Shown one piece after another: positions 32,443 through 44,830 of a stretch of 64,000 nucleotides of DNA. The notes under the pieces were generated by a model. The model had not been told where the DNA came from, searched no databases, and saw nothing but the letters and a program-made list of their open reading frames with translations. The DNA is from Mixophyes australis (lineage: Eukaryota > Chordata > Amphibia > Anura > Limnodynastidae), in contig JAVHZZ010000003.1 of assembly GCA_036250195.1 (NCBI GenBank), forward strand, positions 60,181,289 to 60,245,288. The letters run 5' to 3'. The position numbers and the translations under genes are program-made. How positions within the stretch are numbered: position 1 is the stretch's first letter; each line of letters begins with the position of its first letter.

Positions 32443-33669
32443 AACTTTCCATAACTTGAGCAAACTTCTTATTATGCACAGAATGGTACAATTATGGGAA
32501 CACATACTAGGATAGATTTTTGGAGCACACTAATTGAGTGAAAGTAATCATAATTTAGTTTATATAATCCTAAAAAATAAACATTCAAAAGAAAGCAGTT
32601 TGTCATGGAATGCAATATAAAATCCACTTAAATAACCTATCAACTGAGAAAGTTACTCTCAATTAATCATTAATTAGCAAATATATTAAATTGTGTCTTG
32701 CCATAGAAGAAAGCAGAAAGTACCCCTGATCGTCAAGGTTTAATACCGTTTACAGACAAGCCCCCACACCCATGAATTTAAAGTTTGAAAATAAGGTAAA
32801 AATACACAATATTTACATTTCTTGAACATTAAATATATGTTACTTTTATATTCCGCACTTTCAAGTATATGCCTCAATGTGGGGAAAAATACGTACTCTT
32901 GGATTCCAATAGAACTTCTTGAAGCATTAGTATTAACAGCACCAGTCATGTGTAAACGACTTGTGCTAATGCTATGTCCCAAAATCCAATGGCTCTGCAT
33001 TAATCTTATCTGAAGCTAAATGGCTTTGACATTTTTTATTTGATATGACAGCTGCATAAACATTACATTACATGGCTAATTAAGCCATGTCTTACTGCTT
33101 TGGAAGAAAAAGGCATTCAGCTTTAGGGATATTTCCACTCATTTATTCTACATCTCCAAGCAAGCAACACTTTTAATGAAAAAACTCAACCCATTGACCA
33201 TTAGTGTATTCTGGAGAAAAATATTGCCCATCAACCAACAAGATGTATTTTTACATGTGTGTCATTTAAGGTGAATATCTGCTTGAAAAAAGAAGCTAAT
33301 GTGTATAAAGTTTGGGGAAACAAACATTGGGCCTTATTTTAACCCTCCTTTGAAGGTGCTGTGGGCTTTGATTTGCACGAGTGAGTCCATATTTCTGCCG
33401 GCGCGTTTAGGTAACAATTACAGAAGATTCCACTGGTGGATGGGAAGAGCTGGCATTCCTTCCAAAATACGGAGAAGGTGCACTAGTGCACTTTCCATCA
33501 TGTCAAAAAACAAGATTGCAGTTTTTGGAGCCAGAGTATCATAATGATATAAAGGAGTGAAGAAGGGACATTTTTAGGGATGCTTCTTGCTGCTAGAATT
33601 GGCTATTTCCATATGGCAAAATAATTTGATTTTTGCACTGGCTAAGATTTGGTACAGATGGGGTCTCAT
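32443..33669. other. No gene recognised; possible conserved noncoding element
   Basis: 32990-33130 has the feel of a vertebrate conserved noncoding element: AT-rich but information-dense, with 'tgacagctgcataaa' and the palindrome 'atggctaattaagccat' holding a homeodomain core. This is impression only, and no gene is nearby in the window. Confidence 0.25.
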
Positions 33670-35155
33670 CCTCCTCCTCCTCCTCATCATCTATTTATTT
33701 ATATACCGCCACTAAGTCCGCAGCACTGCACAGAAAACTCATTCCCATCAGTCTCTGCAACATTGGAGCTTACAATCTAAATCCCCTAACTTACACACAC
33801 ACAGACCGAGGGAGACTAAGGGTGTCATGTGCAAGCTAATTTTTAGGCATAAATCTGCAAATATATGTTTGTGAATTACTTCCTAGAAATAGTGTGACAT
33901 GGTTCTCTTATATGCTGTCAGATCAAGGGGTTTTGTGTATGTTAAACTACTCAGAGGGGGCTGGTAGATAAGGGTAGCACCTTATACCATTTATGGCAGG
34001 ACGCAAATGTGAAAGCCTTTGAGGATATCTCTTGCAAGACAATGAAATCTCACACATGTTTGGCAGGCCCCAGACATGCCGACTGCAGAGACTGGGTTGT
34101 ATGTTAATGACAGATTCAAGCTGAATAAGGTCACAGGAAAATATCATATAATTTTCTCCAATATCATACATACCAGAGGCATGTGTGGTATGCAGATGAA
34201 GGGAAACTTAGGACCTGTTGTTTGGAGGTAAAATCATGTTCGTAAACTATACTGTTGAAAAGTTAGGACGGTGTAAAGAAAACTTGACTTAGAGGTATTC
34301 AAACAGCAAAGTCATAAGACCCTAATTTGCATTCTCCCCTCCTGTTGGTTCTGACCTCACAGGAAAGAGGGCTGGGGGGTCCTGTAGCTGGGTTTTAAAA
34401 CTGTACTGAAAATGTAACTCCTGGTTCACTCTGAGGGAGTCAATTCGATATTGAAGAGGTCCCATTTTTCCTGCTTCTCCCAGCAACAGAAGCTTGATTA
34501 TAAGTGAGGTATCAATTCTGTGTTTTATCCTTTTTATTTTATAAGAAACAATTGCACTATATTTGTATGTATTTTATTATCTTTTTATCTTAAGCATTGT
34601 GGATGTATTTTCCATATTAAACTACACTTAATAAGTTCTAGTCTCTGTGTTCTTACGAATTCACGCGACAGTTTGGTCCAGACGCTACCTAATTGAAACT
34701 GTGCAAACCTTGTGGTTTAAGTGAACTCTGATTAAAGTAAATTGTGCTAGATTAATGCTAGGGAGAACCGAAGGCTACCTAAATAAGAGTGTCAGCTCTT
34801 GTCTGAAAAACCTTGGTGGTGGTAATTAGTATGGCAAAGCTAGTGTGTGGCATAGATAGGGAAGGATTTAATCATTTTAGACAGACCAGGTGGTTGTTGT
34901 TTGGTTAACCCTGTGTCACATAAGCATCACGCAGACTCAGGTGAGTGCTGTTCGTGACAAAGGGCAATTAAATAGCAGCCAATTAACCTACCAGTATGTT
35001 TTGGAGTGTGGGAGGAAACCGAAGCACCCAGAGGAAAGCCACGCAAACACAGAACATACAAACTCCTCAAAGATAAGGCCATGGTCGGGAATCGAACGCA
35101 TGACCCCAGTGCTGTAAGGCAGAAGTGCTAACCACTAAGCCACCGTGCTGCCCTG
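33670..35155 (-). mobile_element. SINE split by a 1.1 kb solo LTR
   Basis: The 3' half lies at 33670-33822 (L2-like tail 'tatttatttatataccgcc', then the CA segment). The 5' half lies at 34960-35155 (tRNA-like head ending at 35152, B-box-like 'gcgttcgattccc' on the minus strand). The two halves join correctly when the LTR 33823-34959 and one AAGGG copy are removed. Confidence 0.85.
33823..34959 (+). mobile_element. Solo LTR (1137 bp) inserted in a SINE
   Basis: Begins TGTCATGTGC and ends TTCGTGACA, with perfect 5-bp duplications AAGGG at 33818-33822 and 34960-34964. The flanks are the two halves of one SINE, which fixes the boundaries independently. An ATTAAA-type signal lies near 34617 ('ccatattaaactac'), about 340 bp from the end. 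No internal genes. Ty3/Gypsy or endogenous retrovirus origin; I cannot decide which. Confidence 0.9.
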
Positions 35156-35489
35156 TTCATTTAATGGGATGTATTTTGTGCCTTGCACTTCTGCAGAAAA
35201 CCACACTGTTAGCTGCACTTTGCCCAATACAAAACAAATCTTCAAACACACAACAGTGACACATGTGAAAAGACAGCCCTAATGGACACTCACTATCATC
35301 ACATAAGAAAACTGATACATTTATTTTAATGAAGGGGTTGGTGCTAAAGTGTTAGGAGGTTGAACTTTGATGTGACTTCTGCACAGGGCACCTCTGGATA
35401 CTTGCCTGCCTCTCCATACAACCAGCTGGACTTTGTAGAGGTGGTCTATCGAGAGCAGAAAAGACCATCCAGACATACAGGTGCAATAC

Positions 35490-36237
35490 CAAGGCATATT
35501 GGGTGCGCATTTGGGGCCTCAGTTAGAGTAAGTACCTGATATAATATTAATGGCACTAAAATATCAACTACTGAGGAGGAATAGGATCTAGGAGTTACTA
35601 CTTCAGGTGACCTAAAAGTAGATAAACAGTGTAACAAAGCAATGGGGAAGGCCATGCGGATGCTAGCTTAGTAACAGAAAGAGAGAGGTAGTAATGTCAC
35701 TCTACAGACATTTGAGAGACCACACCTCTGTTTAGTTGTTGGGGCCCTATATACAGAAGGAAATAAATAAATTAGAGATTGTGCAAAGAAAGGCAACTAA
35801 ATGGTACATGCTCTAAATCACAAAACTAAAGGACTCAATGATCTAAATGTGTGCAGCTTGGGGCAGTAATAGTAAATGGGACTATGATAGAAACTTTCAA
35901 ATATATCAAAGGTTTTATAAAGGTACAGAAGGGCAATACTCTTCATTGGAAGAAAGATATTAAAACAAGAGGACGTATACCAAAAGTGGAAGGTAGGGGG
36001 AATTTGAGATAAAAATGCTTCATCAAAACGGTAATAGGTAAGAGCAACAGCCATCTAATAGAGATGATAGAGGTTAAGAGGGTAGAGGAATTTAAACATG
36101 CATGAAATATACATAAGGCTATGCTAAATCTTAAGAAAACAAAGGAACAAATAAGGTCTCAGGTGATCAGGCATAAAATGTGGGAAGACCTGATGGTCCG
36201 AATAATTCTTATCTACTTCAAATTCTATGTCTCTAGG
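35490..36237 (+). pseudogene. CR1 LINE 3' fragment with decayed reverse transcriptase C-terminus
   Basis: Translation in broken frames gives the CR1 C-terminal motif DLGVTTSGDLKVDKQC and, later, RKATKW...KL, with several stops. It is followed by the familiar CR1 3' end 'gggaagacctgatggtccga' and 'attctatgtctcta'. It is 5'-truncated, as usual for CR1. The whole is heavily mutated, so it is an old insertion. Confidence 0.75.
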
Positions 36238-36407
36238 TTACCTCCACTGGCCCTGCCCCGTTGCTTCTGATTGGCTAACAGCTAGGAACGTATGAATATA
36301 AACTATCCATATGGAAGGCAGCCAATGGAGCGAATTTTGCAGCTGCTGTGATTTACATACAAATATCTCAGGTTGCCTATCTGCCAAACTGAGGAGCTCC
36401 AGACTTG

Positions 36408-37152
36408 GGGGGGTATTCAATTGTCAGCGAGTTTTTTTTTTTTAGCATGTTCATTTTCGAGTGGGTTAACTTTACCCGCAATTCAATTCCATTTTTAACG
36501 CTAGTTTTTTTTCATGAAACGATCCTCTCGCGCTCAGTTGAAGGTCTATTGAAAGTATAGGGTGTGTGAGAGGCAGCCGCGTTAAAAGCTATTCAATTGT
36601 TTTTTAATGCGGCGGGTAAAAACAGGCAAATATGCTGTTTTATCTCGCACCTCCTTGGGGTGTGATAAAAATAAAAAACCTCTGAAAAGTATTTGAAATC
36701 ATGTAAAAATGTGGAAAAAAAGTTAAACTTATGTTTATCACTAATGCCTAACATGTGTAAGTTGATTTTCTTGTGAAAAAATATTGAAATAAAAAAAAAC
36801 ATAAAAACATTAAAAATAAAATCACTAATTAATTATATTTATGTATGTTTTTGGTACAAATATGAATGTAGTAACGTGTTTTGACATGGTGTAGCTGATT
36901 GTATTGTAAAAAATAGTTCAATAAAAAAATATGCTAAAGAAAGTACTGTAATGTAGATAATAGAGATAAAATCTCACAAACACAATTTTTAACGCGCAGG
37001 GACAGCGTTCCCTGTTTTTCAATTGAATTGCACGAGTTTTCCCGCTGTGCTAACTCAAAACGGTCGCTATTCCCGGCAAAAACCTGCGGTAGATTTTTTT
37101 TTTTTAACACGGCGGGGAAAAAAGAAATCTCGCTAACAATTGAATACCCCCC
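36408..37152. mobile_element. Harbinger-like non-autonomous element (745 bp)
   Basis: Terminal inverted repeats GGGGGGTATTCAATTGTCAG and, inverted at the right, GGGGGGTATTCAATTGTTAG; both arms continue to GCGAG. A 3-bp duplication TTG flanks it (36405-36407 and 37153-37155). Its left half matches the split element at 4401-4461 plus 10001-10270. The 3-bp duplication and G-rich ends fit PIF/Harbinger. No transposase. Confidence 0.8.
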
Positions 37153-38595
37153 TTGGGATTCTATCGTTTTCTAGCTGTTGGAATGTATTGTTCAAATATT
37201 ATTTTTACCTTTAGTTCTCTTTTTATATGCATGAAAACTATCTTTATTTTATTTTGCATTAGGCACTGGTTTTGTTCAGTTGGTTTGAGTTAAAACAACA
37301 GATTTAATGAAATACAACTAAACACGTCTTTACAAATGGGATCAAGTATATAACATCAGCATCCTTTCTATTTTTTTTGCAAACAACGTCCTGTCTTGCT
37401 GTTTTATTAAGATACTCCCTTCGCCCAATCCCATCCCATTTGCTGGAAGATGGATCTGCTTCTATGCAACAGAAATATTGCAGTGCATCTGACAGAGTAT
37501 ATCTTATTATAGATGATTTAATACAGTCCTGTTCTAATGCTCTAATGCACAGCACCAAATCATTCAAAGTGAATAAAATAAGCAGCTCACATTTGTAAGG
37601 TCCATTTAAACTGCAGAACGTCAGAGCTGTAAAATTATTTTGAAAGATGCACTGGGCAGCAACCAAAAAGGTTTTTCATATTCCCATATGTAAACTTAAT
37701 AGTTTCTCTGTATTACAGCAAAACACACATAGTAAATTAGTGATGGTATTTTAAACAGTCTACAGGGAAGTAAATCATTTGCATATATGAGGAATAAAGC
37801 TCATGATCCATTGGATGACTTTAGGTAAGTGCCAATAAGTCAATACGAAGATTAGTAAATTTTAAATGTAGGCAAATGGCAGTTCTCTTATTGCTACATT
37901 TTGTGTTCAAGACAAGAATAATTCATTCTGAATAATGCAATTCATTATTTTATAAAGTACAGGCTGTGCACAACAGAAGCAGACGGAATATTACTGCAAT
38001 CTGCTCAATCATTTTCATTGTACCCTTGCTGTATAGATCTCTAATGAAAAGCTAGGCAGCATTTGCTAATTTTACATAATATCACAATTCACTTGTGGCT
38101 TCAAAACCTTTTATATCCTGTTAGACCTTTGAAGATGATTATTGCATTACACTCTCCTGCTACTTACGGTGACCTATCACATAAAGCTTTTCTTTCCTAT
38201 TGTGTTATTACCTTTAATCTTATGTAATGCTTGTCATGTTTTGCATATTGTTCAGTACTCAGCAACGAGCGAAATTGTGGTGAATCTTCGAGTTCTACTT
38301 TTGGTTCTCCGTGTCGCTGTGTAATGAAAATAAATAAAAGATGGGCAGCAGGTCTTCCCCCCAAAATTTTCAACCACCTCAGCGCTAGACAGTCAGGCTG
38401 GTTTCCACTATAGCGGACCATATGAGCGTTGTGTTTCCCTGCCACAGTAAAAATTAACCACAGGCTGGTCAGTGCTTGGCAGCGCACCAAACAGCTCAGA
38501 GGCTACCAACGCAGCGCTGAAAACTGCTACGGCTCTTCCCAAATCCCCTGGCCTACGGGAACTTGGGTAATTATCAAGACTGGACCCCTGAAGAG
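37153..38595. other. No gene recognised; possible conserved noncoding sequence
   Basis: 37900-38130 is AT-rich, complex and free of repeat hallmarks, and resembles vertebrate noncoding conserved sequence. No exon is apparent. Confidence 0.3.
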
Positions 38596-38748
38596 CAGGG
38601 CCGTAACTAGGGGCGACTGCCCCGGGCGCAACGCAGAAGCGAGGACGCAGTTTATAAATATTTTAGCTTCATTTGGTTAAAATTGAGGTCTAGGGGGCGG
38701 CAGTTTTGCTTCTCCCTCTAGGCACTAAAATTTTAAGTTACGGCTGTG
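38596..38748. mobile_element. Small hAT-type MITE (CAGGGCCGTAACTAGGG ends)
   Basis: Starts CAGGGCCGTAACTAGGG and ends AAGTTACGGCTGTG. The ends pair as CAGGGCCGTAACT against CACAGCCGTAACT. The 8-bp flanks CTGAAGAG and CCGGAGAG agree at six positions. 153 bp, no coding capacity. Confidence 0.75.
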
Positions 38749-39234
38749 CCGGAGAGGACACTAACACCCCTGCCTATTATACTAATAACGTGCCAACAAA
38801 ATAGAGAAACATATTTTCAAATAATGTTTCGCTGCTGAGGATTTCTGACCCCTGTGCTGAGCACTTTTCGTCTCGCCACATATTTATTTACTGCTTGCTG
38901 ATCAATTACAATCAGCGTGCAATAAAAACACAGGGGTACCATCATTTGAAAGAGGGGACTTACCACTTTGAAACGAGGGTACCACCAGCTTAGTGAGTGC
39001 TAGGAATAGGGAGATAGAGGCTCCAAAACAGCCTTCCCCATCTCTGTAAGTGGTTTTAGTAGACTGCACATGCATGCACACGCGATTACGCCGGCGTGCA
39101 CGTACATTTCTAATGCCGGACAGGTTCCTTTACTACAGCATTATCAGAAAACCCACAGAAAACCCACAGATAACGGTGGTTTTCTTAACCCTTTAAATAG
39201 AGAGGGTAAGTGGGAATCATCCTTAGCACTCAAG
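38749..39234. other. No gene recognised
   Basis: Unremarkable sequence between two MITEs. Confidence 0.4.
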
Positions 39235-39441
39235 GGGGTAAATGTATCTATCAGGTTGCAAGTTTTTGTCAGGTTTGAAAATTGAAAAGTGGTGATGTTG
39301 CCTATAGCAACCAATCAGAATTTAGTTATCATGTATTTAGCACATTCTACATAATGATAGCTAGAATCTGATTGGTTGCTATAGGCAACATCTCCACTTT
39401 TCAAACCCCGTCGGAAACTCACAGCTTGATACATTTACCCC
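39235..39441. mobile_element. Palindromic MITE (GGGGTAAATGTATC ends)
   Basis: Ends GGGGTAAATGTATC and GATACATTTACCCC, flanked by AAG on both sides (3-bp duplication). The interior arms 'ttgcctatagcaaccaatca' and 'tgattggttgctataggcaa' are perfect complements. The same arm sequence occurs in 57607-57781 with different ends. Confidence 0.85.
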
Positions 39442-39806
39442 AAGTAGTTATTTGAATGAAAGACTCCGCCAAACCCTGGTCCCTATGTTCATATTTTCCT
39501 ATTTCTTAAGTTCAAATGTAATAATAAAAAGCCAAAGTGAGATAAACAAAGCCAGGAGAACTTTGCTTTATTTATTTTTCCGGTTGGAACATTTAAGGTC
39601 CAATGCCATCGCTGGAGGGCGCCGCAAATATTCCATGGTTTTGAAAATTTCGCTCTTCTCTATTCTTACTGTTGTGCACTAGAAGTCTAATTTAAATTTA
39701 ATATCCAGAAAGAGCTGAAACTATGTTTTGAATCTGTGTCCCTAGCAAGTGCCTCAGCCAGGAGACCTGACCAGCATACTAGAGCTGGTGATCCAGTAAT
39801 ATATTC
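39442..39806. other. No gene recognised
   Basis: Short spacer between a MITE and a SINE. Confidence 0.4.
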
Positions 39807-40132
39807 ATCATCATCCCCATTTATTTATATAGCGCCACTGATTCCGAAGCGCTGTACAGAGAACTCACTCACATCAGTCCCTTCCCCATTGGAGCTTACA
39901 GTCTAAATTCCCTAACATACACACTCAGACATACAGAGAGAGAGAGAATAGGGTCAATTTTGATAGCAGCCAACTAACCTACTAGTATGTTTTTGGAGTG
40001 TGGAAGGAAACCGGAGCACGCGGAGGAAACCCACGCAAACACAGGGAGAACATACAAACTCCACACAGATAAGGCCATGGTCGGGAATTGAACTCATGAC
40101 CCCAGTGTTGTGAGGCAGAAGTGCTAACCCGC
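39807..40132 (-). mobile_element. SINE with L2-type tail and a 9-bp target duplication
   Basis: Flanked by AATATATTC at 39798-39806 and 40133-40141, the best-preserved target duplication of any SINE here. On the minus strand it runs from a slightly shortened head ('gttagcacttctgcctcac') to the tail 'gcgctatataaataaatgg'. It is uninterrupted, about 326 bp. Confidence 0.9.
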
Positions 40133-40141
40133 AATATATTC

Positions 40142-41586
40142 TAATTAATTTAATATGGAATTACAATTCCAGTAAAATTATACTCCATCTCAATTTATAT
40201 AGACATGTGTCACTGTAAACAATACTAATCCAGTGTCATTGTAAGTACATATATTGTAGATGTTTAGCTTGTCTTTTTTAGGTATGTTTACTGAAAGGCA
40301 TTAAATAAACTATTGTGCTTCTGTGACGTGTGCGTGCCCCAACTTGGCGGAAAACATATCATAGTTTTCCAGTACAGAAGACCCATTTTGACAGAATGGA
40401 CATGAGAAGGTCAGATTTAAGATCAATATGACATGTGTTCTTCATGTCTTCTCTTCTTTACCTGTGTCCTCATTTTGCAGATAATTCTGAATTGACTATT
40501 TCTGAATTGGTCCCAGAAGTGAATGTCATGTAATCGCAAAGTCGCCAAGAACAGGGACAAAAGAATGGAGTAACACTTAATTTTTGCAAGATAACGTCAT
40601 TGCTGCTCACAAGGACAGAAACGTGAAACCCCCAAGTGAAGCCATGATCAATACAGTCTCTACAGAAGGAAATACAATCCCTTTCTAATCAATCATGGAC
40701 TTTCCTTGAAATGAAACTCCAGTGGCTGTTTCCGGCTACAAAGTATACTTCATGTCATCTATTTTTGTTCAATTTCTAAAGTGCTGGAATTGCTAGTAAC
40801 ACAGGCAACTGAATTTCTTAATTATTTAAGCAAAGCTCTTAATAATTCCAGTTTAAAATGAAATCGGGCTAAAACAAGAGTGAAAGTGAGGATTGCTTTA
40901 TAAAGACTGTAAATATCTTAAATGATGCATTTTATATGTTTAATATAACCATGGCAATTTTTTTTTTTTTTTACTTACAGCAAATATGCAAAATATGCCA
41001 TAGCACAAACACAAGGTCATCATAATGGACCATAGTATGCCTCAAATTTAGATGCAACCCAGCATTAGGTGATCTTGATGAAGTGACTGATTAAGCTTGG
41101 TAAGAGCAGAAGATCTTTATTTCTACTGGTGGCCACCAGGTCGGCAGTGTGCAACTACATTTTCAAATATGATAATAAAAAACCTCTGGAAGCTTCATAT
41201 ATTTAGGTTAATGACTGTAAACAATCTGGACTTGGCCAGAAAAGACCCCTCATAGAGGCTGTTACAATAGCTCTGTTAGGAGCGTCTGTTGCAAATGACC
41301 TCTTAGTGGCTGTGCCATTATATTTATAACCAGGGGATATCCCATGCCCTGAGGTCAATTAATTTTTTTTTAAATTGGTGTGTGTCCCAACGGGCCCTAG
41401 GTACTTGGACATAAAGGTACTTGTGGTTTCTTTTTACCCCACAGCCACCACACAAGGGGTGTGGGAAGAGCAGAGCCGGTGCAAGGTTTCCTCAACCCAT
41501 ACACATAAACTCGCCAAGAAGAGAACTGAAAGCTTCAAGTCGGATAAAAGGGAAATTAAAATGCAATTGATTTACTTTAAAAGTAA
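40142..41586. other. No gene recognised; possible conserved noncoding sequence
   Basis: 40730-40900 is AT-rich with TTAATTA-type cores and no repeat hallmarks. A poly-T run lies at 40959-40973. No coding region is apparent. Confidence 0.35.
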
Positions 41587-42249
41587 ATTATTATTATTAT
41601 TATTATTATCATTTATTTGTTAGGCGCCACAAGGTTTCCGCAGCGCCATACACAGTACAAACAGTAGACCATACAGGGTGACATAGTACAGAACAATAGA
41701 CACAAAGTACCAATACTTCAGAAACTCCGGGCTGACATATGGGTAAAGACGGAGCAGAAGAACAGATATGGAGACAGGAGGGGAGAGGGGCCCTGCTCAT
41801 ACGAGCTCACATCTTAAGGGAGGGTTAAAAAACAGGCACAAAAAGGAGCCATTAAAGTATGGGAGAGAAAGGCGGGGCTAGGGGAGACAGGGGAGAATGA
41901 GAGAAGGAGGTTAGAGAAGGAGCAAGAAGGTTAGGGGTTAAGTGGATGATTGGTAGGCTTTGAGGAACAGGTGAGTTTTAAATGCCTGTTTGAAGGAGCA
42001 CAGACTGGGTGAGAGAGACGGATGGAGCGAGGGAAGTCATTCCAGTGCAGGGGAGCAGCTCGGGAGAAGTCTTGGATTCTGGAGTGGGAAGAGGTAATCA
42101 GAGTGGAGTAGAGGCAACGGTCATTGGCCGAGCGCAGGGAGCGGGCAGGGGTGTGAATGGTGAGGAGGTTAGAGATATAGGGGCAGTAGACTGGGAGATA
42201 GCTTTGTAAGTGGTGGTAAGAAGTTTGAAAAGGATCCTGTAGGGGAAGG

Positions 42250-43430
42250 GGAGCCAGTGTAAGGCATGGCAGAGAGGGGAGGCAGAGGAGGAGCGGAGTG
42301 AGAGAAAGATGAGTCGGGCAGCAGCATTGAGAACAGAATGAAGGGGGGGCGAGGTGGAAGAGGGGGAGGCCAGTGAGGAGAAGGACACAGTAGTCGAGGC
42401 GGGAGATGATGAGTGCGTGGATGATAGTTTTGGTGGCATCTTGTGAGAGGAAGGGCCGGATGCGGGCGATGTTGCGCAGCTGGAAGCGGCAGGTTTGGGC
42501 AAGAGATTGGATGTGGGGCGCGAAAGAGAGAAAGGAGTCAAGGATGACACCCAGTCAATGGAGCTGGGTGACAGAGGTGATGGTCGTGTTATTAACAATG
42601 ATAGAGAGGTTGTGGTGGGAGGGGAGCCTGGGGGGAGGGAAGACAATGAGTTCAGTTTGTGAGATATTAATTTTGAGAAAGCGCGAGGACATCCAGGAGG
42701 AGATGGCAGAGAGGCAGTCGGATACAAGAGAGAGGAGAGTGGGAGAGAGATCAGGAGAAGATATGTAGAACTAAATGTTGTCAGCATAGAGGTGATACTA
42801 AAGACCGTAGGAGGAGATGAGAGCCCTGAGGGAGGAAGTGTAGAGCGAGAATAGTAGGGGGCCGAGAACAGAGCCCTGGGGGACTCCTACCGGGAAAGGG
42901 GAGGGGGTGGAGGAGGAGCCAGATGTGGAGACAGAGAAGGTGCGGTTGGCTAGGTAAGAGCAGAACCAGACGTGGACAGAACCAGAGAGGCCGAGAGAGA
43001 GAAGAGTTTGAAGAAGGAGGGGGTGATCCACGGTGTCAAAGGCCGCAAAAAGGTCGAGGAGGATGAGTATGGAGAAGTGACCCTGGATTTGACTGAGAGG
43101 AGGTCGTTGGTAACTTTGGCCAGGGCGATTTCGGTAGAGTGGAGGGGGCGGTAAACAGATTGGAGAGGGTCGAGGAGGGAATTGTCTGAGAGGTAATTGG
43201 TGAGGTGACAGCAGACTATCCACTCAAGTAATTTGGAGGTGTAGGGGAGAAGTGAGATGGGGCGATAGTTGTCGAGTAAGGTGGGGTCAAGATTGGGTTT
43301 TTTGAGGATAGGAGAGATGAGAGCGTGTTTAAATGAGGAGGGTACAACACCTGAGGCGAGTGATAGGTTGAATAGGTGTGCAAGCTAGGAGCAGGCAGTG
43401 GGACAGAGAGAGCGAAGGAGGTTAGAGGGG
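42250..43430 (-). pseudogene. L2 reverse transcriptase region
   Basis: Motifs in order on the minus strand: [12 protein letters not shown] near 43280; [17 protein letters not shown] near 43050, the L2 form of RT motif [20 protein letters not shown] near 42870; then the catalytic box reads YADN followed by ATT and a TAG stop at about 42771-42788, where an active element has YADD. The thumb/C-terminal part with LNAAARLIF and ALHWLPFPYRILFK follows to about 42250. Several frames are needed to read it. The L2 clade call rests on AFDTVDH and the 3' tail. Confidence 0.85.
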
Positions 43431-44056
43431 ATGGGATCTAGCGGACAGGTGGAGGGTGGAGAGGAAAGTATAAGAGAAACTTCATCGCCAGATGTGGGGT
43501 AGAAGGAGCACCAGATTTGCCTGTTGGATGGGGATGGAGTAATTAGGGCAGGGGGACAGGGGATGGAAGAGGAGATGTTAAGTCTGATGGCCTCAATTTT
43601 GGAAGAGAAAAAAGTGGCAAAGCCTGCAGGGGAGAGGGAAAGTGGGACAGGAGGAGGGGGGGAGAAAGGAGGGAGTTGAAGGTGGCAAAGAGGCGGCAGG
43701 GATTAGAGGACTGAGAAGAAATGAGGGATTTAAAGAAGGTTTGCTTAGCAAGGGAGAGGGCGGAGCAGAATGAGGAGAGGATGAATTTAAAGTGAAGGAA
43801 GCCAGCGAGTGAGCGAGATTTCCTCCAGAGACATTCTGCAGTGTGGGAGCACTTTTGGAGGAAGCGGGTTAGTTTGGAGTGCCAAGGTTGGGGAATGAGG
43901 CGGCGGCGGCGGATAGGAGAGGCAGGGGCGACAGCATCCAGGGCAGTAGTGAGTGAATGGTTGTAGAGAGACGACTCTTTGTCTGGGCAGGCCAGGGAGG
44001 GAAGGGGAGAGAGGAGAGAATCAAGAGAGGAAGAGAAAGAGGTAGGGTCGATCGCT

Positions 44057-44830
44057 TCAAGGTAGCTTCTGGTGATGTTTTTTTCGGCGGGGGGGGGGAG
44101 CAGGGGAGGAGGACAGAGTGAAGGAGAGGAGATGGTGGTCCGAGAGCGGTAAGGGAGAGTTGGAGAAATCAGAGAGATCGCAGAGATGAGAGAAGACTAG
44201 GTCGAGGGAGTGGCCAAGACGGTGGGTGGGGGAGGAGGTCCACTGGGTGAGGCCAAGGGAGGTGGAGAGGGTAAAAAGTTTGATGGTGGCAGGGTCTGAG
44301 CAGTTGTCAATAGGGATGTTGAGGTCGCCGAGTATGATGGAGGGAAGGTCAGAGGAAAGGTAGTGGGGGAGCCAGGCAGCGAAGTTATCCAGGAAAAGGG
44401 AGGTAGGTCCTGGGGGGTGGTATATGACGAAGACACGGAGGTGGATGGGAGAGAAGAGATGGATGGAGTGAACTTCAAAGGAGGAGAATGAGAGGGAAAG
44501 TACAGTGGGAATGGCCCGGTAAGTACAGCAGGGGGATAGGAGGAGGCCCACTCCACCTCCAAGACGCTCGTCCGGTCTGGTGGAGTGGGTGAAGGAGAGG
44601 CCCCATAGGAGAGAGCAGGGGGGAGGTGGTGTCAGAAGGAGTGAGCCAGGTTTCAGTGATGGCAAGAAGGTTGAGAGAGTTGGAGATGAAGAGGTCATGG
44701 ATGGAGGTCAGTTTGTTACGGATGGACCTAGAGTTCCAGAGGGCACATGAGAAAGCGAGGGAAGGATGAGGGGAGATGTGGATAAGATTGTCGGGGTTGA
44801 TGGAGCGAGGGGGGGGGTGAGAGCTGATCA
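44057..44830 (-). pseudogene. L2 apurinic-type endonuclease region
   Basis: A 213-codon frame on the minus strand contains RPDERLGGGVGLLLS, then IILGDLNIPID (the metal-binding GDxN motif) and LSDHHLLSFTL (the C-terminal SDH motif), all hallmarks of LINE endonucleases. The N-terminal catalytic part is in broken frames upstream of 44700. In an active LINE it would nick the target DNA before reverse transcription. Confidence 0.85.

Noticed and set aside
42406..42768. Plus-strand open frames across the L2
   Set aside because: They are opposite-strand shadows of the L2 reverse transcriptase, which has recognisable motifs on the minus strand.
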